From positions 248,001-312,000 of the forward strand of contig JAOTON010002088.1 of NCBI GenBank assembly GCA_034440635.1: a stretch of 64,000 bases of DNA. Reading direction: 5' to 3'. Below the pieces are notes generated by a model, which saw only the letters and a list, made by a program, of their open reading frames with translations, was not told where the DNA came from and ran no database searches. The stretch is from Lepas anatifera (lineage: Eukaryota > Arthropoda > Thecostraca > Lepadidae). The position numbers were made by a program, and so were the translations under genes. Position 1 is the first letter of the stretch; the number at the start of each line of letters is the position of its first letter. Of the stretch, positions 54,146 to 64,000 are shown in pieces.

Positions 54146-57100
54146 CTGCTGTGCCTCACTGTCGTAGGAAGTAAACCCATGTACTTCCTAATCAGGAGCC
54201 TTCTCCGCCTCGCCGTCTTTTCCGGTGTTCTGCTGAGAGCCGGCTCTCTAATACTGAGTGACGCCGTGCTACCTTTGGCCTGTCTGACAGCTTCTCCCTC
54301 CGGCCCCACCTCCGCGCTGCCATTCGTGGAGATAACTGAGGCCGCGCGTGTCCACCCGCCCGGACGATTTGCAGCGCAGAGTAGTTATCAATGTCGCAAA
54401 GGTCATCGACCATGGCTGATGACGCGGTGCAGAAAGCTGTTTTGCATAAACGTAAACAGAATCTCATCTTGCCACTGACGTTTTTAGTAACAGGGCTGCG
54501 ACACATTCTTCATAACTCATGCTTGTCATTTCTGACATATTCGGCATTTTCTCACATGATTTGAACACTCACCGATTATTTTCCTTGATGATAGCGAGTG
54601 CAGTACTTGTCTTTACTGACCAAAATGCAGTAACATATTTTTAAACAGGCATCATAATTATCATCAATTGCCCTGGTGGGAGAAGGTAAAATTGGAACTA
54701 GGGGTTTCCAACGTGGCTGCAGCTATCTTGGCAGTAACGGGTCAAACAAGCGATTTGGTTTAACGCGGTGAAAATACCTATTCCCTCTTGAAGGTGTTTA
54801 GTTTTCTACAGGAACTGCAGGATTGTCACTTTGTATACTTTTAGGAGTGCGCGAGCACCCCTAAAACTTTTAAAAGCACCCCTTAACTTCCAAAAGCACC
54901 CCTAAAACTATTCTACGACATTCTAATCGGACCTAATACCAGGATTATGTAGCAATTGAGTAGAAGGTGTCAGAGATTCGGAGCTCTCTTGTAACTATTG
55001 ATCTGGAGAGATAATATCGAGCTTAAAAGACTACTTAAGTGATCAGGAGGTTTCCTATTACGGCATGAGGTCATATTTAGACGGCGGGAGTAACCATGGA
55101 AATTAGGTAGCTGCCACTTGCGACCAAAGCCGAAAGAGCGCATTCTCCAAAATGTTAACTGCCGTGTCAACACGGTCTCAGAAGCAGTGCCATCGAGTGC
55201 ATCGAGAGACTCGTCGTTGTATCCTTGATAATGTCTTCCAGAAAAAACAAAGTTCACTGCTGGACTTCTTTTCCAAAATGCCACGGTGCATGCTGCAATT
55301 TCTTCCTGAACTTACTTAGGTTGTATGTAGATCAGACCTATGCATAGCTGCTATACGTGTCAAAGCAGGGTCAAAAGGCAACGTGTGGTAGCTGTGCATC
55401 TAGCGAAACTTGTTTAGAAGGGGAGGGAAGTCAGGACCAATATCTGGGAAACGTAGCTTGTGCTTAATCGCCGCCCATCCGAGAGGAGCATCAATGGGCT
55501 CCATAAGGGTTTTCAAGGATAGCGGAAAAACAGCAGCGCTGCGCCACCGTATTTTGAATATCTCTTCCTTGATCAGTTCTGCATCTTCCAAAAACTAGGT
55601 TTGGTCATGTTAGGTCAGATCATCAGGCAAATGACTTCATCTAAAAAAATCGGATTGTATTTGTGCAAGAAGTAAAGTAAAGTTAAGTAAAGTTCTTGTA
55701 AGTAAGAACACGTTTAACCTAGCAATCCGACACTTATACACCACAATGGGCCTACCGTTGCTACAACATATATTCCGGGGTTTTGGAAAATCGGTGACAT
55801 AGTTTTGGTCGAAACAGAGCTTGCACTCTTAGTTAGTTTCGTAGCAACAGTGACGTCAAATTGTGATCGTCCAAATTGCATGTTTTGATAATTCAAAACC
55901 TTGATGTATCTCAAAAATATAAAAATATATCTGAAAGAAACCAAAATTTTTAAAATGAGCATTTATTGTGAATACAAATGATCAAATATTTTTGCGAAAA
56001 TTTTGCAACTGATAAAAATTGCAAACAAAAAATATAAAATGGAAAATTTTAAAGAGCAAGGTCTACAGTTTTATAGAAATAATATGAATAGAAATCATTC
56101 ATATGAAATCTGGAAGTATTCTTACCCTGGAACATTGGGTATCCGATAGCAGCCTATTGTAAAAGCTCGCGTCCTTCACGGGCCTCCAGCCAAACGAACC
56201 CCGCAGCAGCCTCGAGCGCCGTGTCACCCGAGAAGCGACGCACCCGACACGTCGGTTTGGAGCTGGGGAGGGGAGGGTGGAGATACAGGACACGATAGAT
56301 CAAGCTCATCCATTGATGGATAGGGAAAGATGGTGCTATGCGCAGAGTTTAAGAAATTCTTAGCATTGATTGCTTATGTATGTGCCTTAGGCCATTTCAT
56401 TTTTCAATTTTTTTATTTTTGTTAGGTTTCGTGACTTTTCCCGTTCTATGATCCAAGTGTAGTCGATCGATACCATTTTTATCGAAATCGGAAAATATTT
56501 AGGTCTGCCTCATGGGGCCTGAATATATCGAGTTTTTGTTAAAAAGGATTATATTGGGGACCACTACGGCTGACGCTGTAATGTTGATGATAATTTCCAA
56601 CATTTTTTTCAAAGCCCGCTACTGCAAAATGTTCATACCGGCATGATGGAGGCCATAGAATGTCGTAAACCAAGGAAACAATGTCTCTGTAAGCTATGGT
56701 AAAAGGATAATTCTCAATTATGAGGCCTCGACCCGTGTATTCTTGAGCTCACTACTGGAAATGCTTTGGGTGGTAAAATACGTCAAAAAGCAGTTCTGGG
56801 CAGGGAGCTATATTGGAGTTGTAGGTGCTGATCCGCTACTCGGGAAGTGTACTCTCCTAGAAACGCTTTAAAACTTCCTTGGTTATCTAGCGAAGTCGAC
56901 TTGTGCGATTTTCCACCTGCAGAAGCTATTCAAGCCGCTATTCGTATTCTTCTCTGCTAGCCAAATCCTTCAGCATATCAATACCTCGTTATGCCACATC
57001 ATTTGCCACTTTAAAGTACTTGATAAGGGTGTGAACCATGTTGCACTGTTTGTCTCTGCCCCATTCCACAGGCTCTTTTGTCAGTCAGGAGTGATCTGTC

Positions 57101-58355
57101 GGTCGAACTCTAATGTAGTCTAAGTCGACTCTTGCACCAGGTCAGCGAGCTGTGTGGTCTTGTCCAGGAACACAGACGGGATATCTTCTGTGAATCCTCC
57201 ACTGGGAGGGATCATGTTGAAAACTATGCTATGCACAATCCAGGTGGTGCCTGGTCGATTTGTCCTGGAACGCCCCATATATCAGGTTTCCTTAGCACAC
57301 CTCATATTAACGATTTTGACATATTTTGACCTCTAGTGACCTTGGTATTGGCCTGAGGAGGAAAATGACCGAGGTATTTTCGATATAAGTTTTGAAGAGC
57401 TTTTGATTGTCGTTTTGTGCGTTTTTCTAGCTCTCTTAGTTTTTTTTTAGATCGTGGGGGATCTTTTTTTACACCCACTAGGGCGAAGGTGGCTCGTACC
57501 CGCCACCGGGGCAAGGGTTAAACATTTTGAACATCTTAGTTTTTGAGATCGTGGGGGTCTTTTTTGACCCCCCACCTGGGCGAAGGTGTCCCGTACCCGC
57601 CACTGGGGCAAGGGTTGAACATTTTGAACATATTTAAAAACCAAACCGTTCAAAAGCTCCCGCCGCTCGATATAATTTATATTATTTATGATTCATCAAT
57701 TTATCATTGTTTGATGTTCATAAGTGTCCTCTCCCATCCTCGCACCAAAATTTCCTTGTGCTGTATTGTTTCGGTCAATGCAAAATTTCTGGACTGAAAA
57801 ATAAAAATACATCAGAAAATATTTCTTTTGTTAAGATTTACCATTTGCAATACTTGACATGACTTGTGAGGTCACTCACTGCCCCAGTTCCGACAACTTA
57901 GGTATAATTCGAAAGCTGCATGCTGAACGTCTAAGTAGAATGAAAAATAAAATAAGAAATGACATTAATAAACAATAACTAGCTAGGAACGCGACGTCAT
58001 CCGGGAGATAAGCAGCGGAGCATTGCAGCTTACAAACTATTTTGGTGCCTCAAAATAGAAAGTCGGACAATCATGGTTAGACGGCAGTGCACAGTGACTT
58101 CTGGCTGACTGTAGGCCGGGTGGCGGCGGCATCGAAAGAATGTGATTGGGAAGTGGCCCATTCTAACGGAATACATTGATGTTTTTTATTTTTCTAGATT
58201 TTATTTCATTTTTCATCACCATTGACATCAGAATGAACATCATCCCGGCGACCCATTCCACCTTTGAAAGTTTTCACGGCATGCACTCGCTCTGTAGGTA
58301 TAGCACATTCAACAATCTGTAGGTAGGTACTAGGTACACACTGCAACCACCAGCG
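54146..58355. other. Upstream of myoglianin; intergenic
   Basis: No supported gene. At about 55410-55640 and 57300-57620 there are fragments of the AGGTCA-rich family (ccaccggggcaagggttaa; two near-tandem pieces at 57465 and 57565). The rest is AT-rich. Confidence 0.45.
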
Positions 58356-61036
58356 TCAAGCTAATCTGCCAGCCTTCTGCTGGTCGCGTATTAACAAGCC
58401 CTGTAGTGCACTCCACTTCTTTTGAAATCCACGCTCCTTGCTCTCGGTCGAAGCTATAAGTTTTTCAGTGTTTTTATCAAGAAGTAATCTGATCAGAAGA
58501 ATATAAACTGATAAATGTGAGTTATGATATATCCTCATTTTTACAATTAGGATGATATGGTTTATAATCTTTGTATCAGTTTCGCCAAGGATAATTTGCT
58601 TCCCAGAAAACGGAGGGTGGTCAGGTGCTATTCTTGAATCTTTCAAGAATATACAGATTTTATACCAAAACTCTGCAACCATAGGAAATTCCCAAAACTT
58701 ATGCAAAATTGTTTCTATTGTCTTTTCACATCGACTGCAAGCGTACGAATTGTTAAGACCCATAATATGAAGTCACCTATTCGTGGCCAACTGTTTGTGT
58801 AATTATTTTGTATTGTATGGCATGGTACTTTACCAAATAACTTGTATTTTTACTCAGCATATATACTATAGACCAATCAATATCCCCAAAATTTTGTTTA
58901 CATTTTTCTTCCCGCAGCTTGGTTGAATTCCTGTATTTACCCAAGCGGAGAATATCGTAAATAGGCTTATTGCCTTTGTTTCGCTGCATTATTGCCTGCA
59001 CATTGGGATGTATCATCGGCGAATACAGTTTTTCTTTTTGATCATTCCTTCTCCACTCTGTTGGAAGACTTCGTATTAATCCATCATAATCAAGATTCGT
59101 GCCCTTCACGCCAAACGCATCCCTGACTTCGGCAAAGGTCATAATTTGCCCATTCGATTTGATTATGTCATTGACATATCGAAGACCGCTCTAATACCAT
59201 GGCTTAATCATACCTTGGCTAAATTTGGTAAGGTTAGAATGCCATAGGCTCTGTCTTGGCAAGTCATCAATAACAGCTATCTTATGTTTATCAAACAGCG
59301 ACATCGCATCAAAAACTTCCCTCCAAAACATATTTTTGCATGTACTAGCTATCTGGTTGAAGAAAAATGAATTTCTCTCCCAAATAAAATCACTATTACC
59401 AATGGTTTCATCAAAAAGCAAACTCCAATCCTTCTGTCCTTTTACGTATCTTTTAATCCAGCTAATTTTTAGCGCTGAGTTATACGATATATATCTACAT
59501 CTATCATAGCCTGTCCACCCGCCACTACTGGACTGCATAAGCTACTACGTTTAATGGCTTCTACCGGACCCTTCCACACGAAATGGAACAACTCTCTCGA
59601 TAATTCTTTTCAAAAACGACTGAGAGGGGCATGGTAGAACTGTAAAATATGCGTGAATATAGGTAGAATTAGGGTTTTCACGATCAGAATCCTTCAAGGA
59701 ATGGTAAGGCTGCGCTGTCTCCAACATTTCATAACATTTTTTGCCTTCGTGAGCTTGCTTTCAAAATTTTCTGCAGTCACCTCTGCGTCTGTATTAGCAA
59801 AAGTAATACCTAAAACCTTTACCTTAGCGGCCCAGGTCATGTTGAGGTCTGGGCATATGGGTTGTTTACCGTGAACATTCCACCCTGCCCAGAAGGCTTG
59901 CGTCTTCTTAATGTTAGGCTTTAGTCCTGAAAATTTTGCAAATTCACCCAGGTCATGGAAAAGTGCTCTGCAGCTATTAACACTCCCATCCAGATAACAC
60001 AATATGTCATCTGCGTATGCCGATGTCTTAAATTCTTTAGAGCCAGGTTTGACGCCTTTTATTCGTGGGTTTCTCTTTATCATATCCAACAGGATTTCAA
60101 TCACCAACAAAAATACGTACGGGCTGTAGGGATCACCCTGTCTACATGACCTCGTTAACCCAATACGCTCGGATATGTGGCCATTGATAACTAACCTGGA
60201 GAATGCACCTACATACAGGATGTCGAACCACTGGATCATTTCCTGTGAGGAAACCTGCCTGCTGAAGAACCAACTTAACAAAGTCCCAATTGACGGAGTT
60301 CAACGCTTCTCCCATATCCAAACTAAGAAACAACGCCGTGCTTTTCTTATTCTTCAGGGTTTGAATAATATCGTACGTAAGCCTGCTATTCTCCGCGATA
60401 CATCGACCGGCAAAAAACCAGATTGTTCCTGACCTATGATGTCAAGCATAGCCCGCTTCATTCTATTTGCTATCACGGAGACAATTATTTTATAGCTTGA
60501 ATTCAATAACGTTATTGGCCTGTATGATTTAATTTCTGTCCGGCATTTACCTGGTTTCGGGATTAGGGTCAGAATGCCGTCGCTTAATGAGTAGGGTAAA
60601 GATTCTAATTGAAAACTTTCCTGTACCATCCTAAAATAGAAGTGCTTCAATTTATCCCATACAACTTTATAAAGCTCATTGGGGAAACCATCAGATCCAG
60701 GAGCTTTATTATTCGACATGCGCTTTAGCGCATTCGAGAGCTCTTCTAAAGTCACAGGGGCCCCCAGTTCTACCCTAATTCTTTCCGACAACTCTGTCGA
60801 TGCATTCATATCCACAAAACCGGCTGCCTCGTGTTGATTTATTTTTCGTTCTGCAAAAAGTTCCCGATAATGCTTCACGAATAAAAGCATAATAATTTTC
60901 TGGTCTGATGATACATTATTTTCCGTGACCCGGAGGCTTGTTATCTGTTTGTTTATATAAATTCGTTTCTCTAGGTTAAGAAAATATTTCGAATTTCGCT
61001 CACCCTGTTCATACCATCTAGGCCCTGTCTCCCACT
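58356..61036 (-). pseudogene. 5'-truncated, frameshifted L1/Tx1-type LINE (ORF2 remnant)
   Basis: The reverse-transcriptase remnant reads on minus from about 61036 (RWYEQGERNSKYFLNLEKR) through KAPGSDGFPNELYK, LIPKPGK...SYRPITLLNSSYK, QSGFLP, LDMGEALNSVNWDF, GLTRSCRQGDPYSPYVF and the YADD box (SAYADDILCYLD) to the C-terminal ISWIKRY, FWREVFD and a CSRCEKTIETILHKF zinc-knuckle-like region near 58740. It spans at least five frame segments with shifts and stops, and no endonuclease domain is present, so it is inactive. Clade placement is from motif style. Confidence 0.88.
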
Positions 61037-61760
61037 ACAAACTCACAGAGAATATCGAAAAGTCGAAAATCGCCTCTTCTTCGTAAATAAATTACATAGT
61101 CAGGATATACATCATGCTATTTGCGCAAATGGAAGGAAGCAAATGGTGCCTAAAAATTGATTCTAACTTTATTCTGCCAGACGCTAGAGCTCAGAAACTT
61201 TTCTTACCTATAACCTTTGACACTTCTCCCCCAACCAGGTCGAAGATGGCTCTGAGGTCCATCCGCGTGGGTGTTAAATCTGTCGAAGGTGTTAGAATGC
61301 ATTACCCCCGCTTTTGCAGCTAGGAAAATTTACTGCATAGCCGTGACGGATTTTCCTGATCCATAAAGTTTGGGTGGTACATCCTCCGAATACGCAGAGT
61401 GCGGGGATGCGCCCACCTGTCGCCAAAGCCTCTACGTTTGACGATGGCCACATATTAATGGAAGCTGCTTTAACCAACTCAGCTGCATTCCATGTCTTGC
61501 TACGTAAGCCATGGTACTGACATTTACAGGTAATGTGGTGCTTTGATTGTGGGGATGGACTAAGTTCACAGTGAGAACCTTGCTTTTCTTCCGTAAAACC
61601 TTGCTTTTCTATTTGCCCGAGCACTCACCATCTCCGGGTAAAAAAACATGTTTCTAGCGCAGAATGTGGCGACACTCAAGTTTCCGTCATCGCTACATCA
61701 TCGCTATCAGCCGTTAATCCCATAGCGGACCTGTTTCGGTATGCTTATTCAGTATGTGCT

Positions 61761-62605
61761 TTAAAACGCGCATTGACGGGGTCTGAGCCACCTTCGCTTT
61801 GACGAGGGGGCGGGTACCCGCCCCCCTAAGATCTCGAGAACCACGGCAGGTAGCGAAAAAACGGTAAACGGCGTTGGGTAGCCCATCCACTTCTCCATCG
61901 AAAATATTTGAACCATTTTTTGTCAGGTCACATTTCAGGTCACGAGAGGTCAAAACATGCCGTAACAGGGATAACATGTAAATTAAGTTTTTCGGCCATT
62001 ACATCTGAAAAAGTAAAGATAGAGAAAAACGACTTGAACTACATGAATCCTCGCAGCAAGCCGAATCGAATGATACATAATTTGACCTTGCTAGGTCAAA
62101 TCAAGGATTTGACCTGACCTGAGGTCAGGTCAGGGTTAAATTATATAAAATGCATATCATTAGAACCGCAAAGCCAAAGCGAAACTAATGCAGCTAAAAT
62201 AAACGCTCTATCACTATCCGTTACTGAGTTATACAATAAAAACCATTTTTCCCATGTATTTCCAATGGAGAGGTCATGCCTCGTACCTGACCTTAGGTCA
62301 TCGATATCAAAAATACCGGAACATATTTTAGAGAACTATGTGGGCCTATTATGTGATATGAGTTTCAACTGGATAAGTTCACCCTGCTCCGACTTATGCT
62401 GTCTTAAACTTTGAGGTCAGGTCACTTGACCTGTACTGGTGACCTGACCTAAGGTGACCTAACCTTAAAATTTTCACAGAAGTTGTAAAAAGATGAGGGA
62501 AAAGGTATGCCAAGTACGGTGGCGCTACGCGCCGCCGTTTTTCTGCTACCCCCGAAAAACCCGAGGGGAGGGGCGGGTACCCGCCCCCGTCAATGCGCGT
62601 GTTAA
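61761..62605. mobile_element. TTAA-flanked AGGTCA-rich element, copy C
   Basis: TTAA at 61761-61764 and 62602-62605. The inverted ends are AACGCGCATTGACGGGG and the complement of CACGCGCATTGACGGGG (one mismatch). The body has clustered gacctgacct/aggtcaggtca, for example 62095-62132 and 62415-62465. Confidence 0.83.
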
Positions 62606-64000
62606 GTATTGTACTCAGTGTTACTGCTGCCTCAAAGTGAAGCATGTGGGAGACAATGAAGCTAGACGTTTTCCTTCGACTGAAAGCTTAGAAATTATGG
62701 ATTTTCTGAATTGAGTCTAAGATTTAAACGTTCCATACATATAGGTAAAGCTTTCTTTTATCGGAGGGGAAAATTGTGATCAGTGTTTTGCACAGATTTA
62801 TCTTGACATCAAAAAAGTGTAAGGATAAATTTGTCCGGATAAATTTGTCAACATAAATTACACGTTGTGCAAGTGATGTCGCGATAAATGCCAGAAACCT
62901 GTATGTATGATGAACTGAAGACGACATGAATCACAGTGGTAAGACGGAAGCAGCATGAATCAGGGCAGCAATGCTGAGCCGGGGGGCAACACATGTATTG
63001 GGGTGCTCAAATCATGATTGGGGGTGGTTGCACACCCCAAATAGATAAAAATCACCCCTGGCTGACGCTAAAACAGTAAAAGCACGGCAGCAGCAGTCTG
63101 CCATTTACTCGGTTTGGGAAATTCCTCCAATAGGCAAACAGATAACAGTTAGACGATATTGGGCTGCTGTTTGCTTTCTGGAAGAATGTTAGAGATTCCT
63201 GCTGACAGATTGTGCTGACAGCAGGGCCTAAGTTTGACCGGTTTTGGGGGCCATGGTTGGATAAATCTCCTTGGTAGTGATAAACCAGGGGTGGCAGTGA
63301 TCAGACGGAGGCGGCAGTGAGGATTGGAAGGAGGAAGTGTCTAACCAGGGGCCGCTCATATATGGGTTAATTTAAAACAGGGAGCTAGGAGTGGCATGAA
63401 TCAGGGCAGCAATGATTAATTAGGGCGGCAGTGATGAACCAGGGGAGACAGTAATAAGCCAGTGGGCAGCAGTGATGAACCAGGGGCGGCAGCGATAATT
63501 CGGGGCAGCGCGGATTTGGGTCAAAATATGCCGGGGACAGCATCGAAGAGCCAGAGGCGGCATGCATCAGGGCAGCAGTGATGAACCAGGGGCGGTAGTG
63601 ATCAGTCGGGAGACGGTCTATCATCCAATATAAGGTTTTAGGACGCGCCGTCATCTAGGGTCATACGGCGCCCATAACACGAAATAACATACGTAAATAG
63701 AACATTTCCGCACGAGACTCAACAAGTCAGCTGGGAAAACAGATCAGGTTGTGAAAATTGTATCAGAAAATTATATAAAACATGTAGAAAAAGAAATACA
63801 AAGACTATAAAAATCACATAGACAATTTCACACGACAGACTAGGGTCAGCGAATAGGTAACATGAAACTCGACGTCATGTAAAACATGAAAGACTACTAG
63901 TATGAATGTATGAAATTAAAACTCACGCTCCTCAGATATGACATGATGCTAGTGATATCCACAGAAGGATGCTATCCCAGAACGCTCACTGCCCAGATAT
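62606..64000. other. Right-end intergenic segment
   Basis: No gene recognised. From about 63270 to 63620 there is a degenerate repeat of about 20-30 bp (gcagtgatgaaccaggggcg). The rest is AT-rich. Confidence 0.5.

Overview
The window is animal nuclear DNA: intron-rich genes on both strands, long introns packed with short non-autonomous transposons, tRNA-derived SINEs, a LINE remnant and microsatellites. A chitin-binding (Rebers-Riddiford) cuticle protein gene and an interstitial array of TTAGG-like pentamers point to an arthropod. Divergence and repeat style suggest a crustacean, but the species cannot be read from the sequence.

Four protein-coding genes can be supported. (1) The 5' end of a Sec20/BNIP1 gene (ER Qb-SNARE) is on the minus strand at 1414-1949 and runs off the left edge. 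(2) A complete FUS/TAF15/EWS-family gene (cabeza) is on the plus strand at 2552-28934. Its seven coding exons are joined by compatible splice phases into 411 codons: Gly/Tyr-rich prion-like region, RRM, RGG, RanBP2-type zinc finger and C-terminal PY-NLS. Sec20 and cabeza are head to head and share about 600 bp between start codons. (3) A GDF8/GDF11 (myostatin/myoglianin) TGF-beta ligand gene is on the minus strand at 35847-53979 in six exons, with signal peptide, propeptide, RSRR furin site and a nine-cysteine mature domain. One exon carries a 1-base frameshift in a G/C run. (4) An intact RR cuticle protein gene (42002-42841, plus strand) lies inside the 13-kb first intron of the myoglianin gene, on the opposite strand.

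The rest is mostly mobile DNA. Cabeza intron 1 (2562-15280) holds inverted arms about 1 kb long, 11.5 kb apart, with fragments resembling an ISXO2/Merlin-type transposase, two hAT-type insertions with exact 8-bp target duplications, a second foldback and a TTAGG/TCAGG/TTGGG array. Cabeza intron 3 contains a 2.5-kb palindrome with arms of about 1.1 kb. At 30984-34550 several TTAA-flanked elements are nested inside each other. A second TTAA-flanked family has a body rich in AGGTCA half-sites. The right end (58.3-61.0 kb) is a decayed L1/Tx1-type LINE.

The most unusual feature is in the myoglianin gene. The last ~35 bp of exon 3, including its 5' splice site, is repeated about 20 times downstream (38520-39240), giving a minisatellite made of splice-donor copies. 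No defence system, CRISPR array, operon or convincing functional tRNA/rRNA gene was seen.
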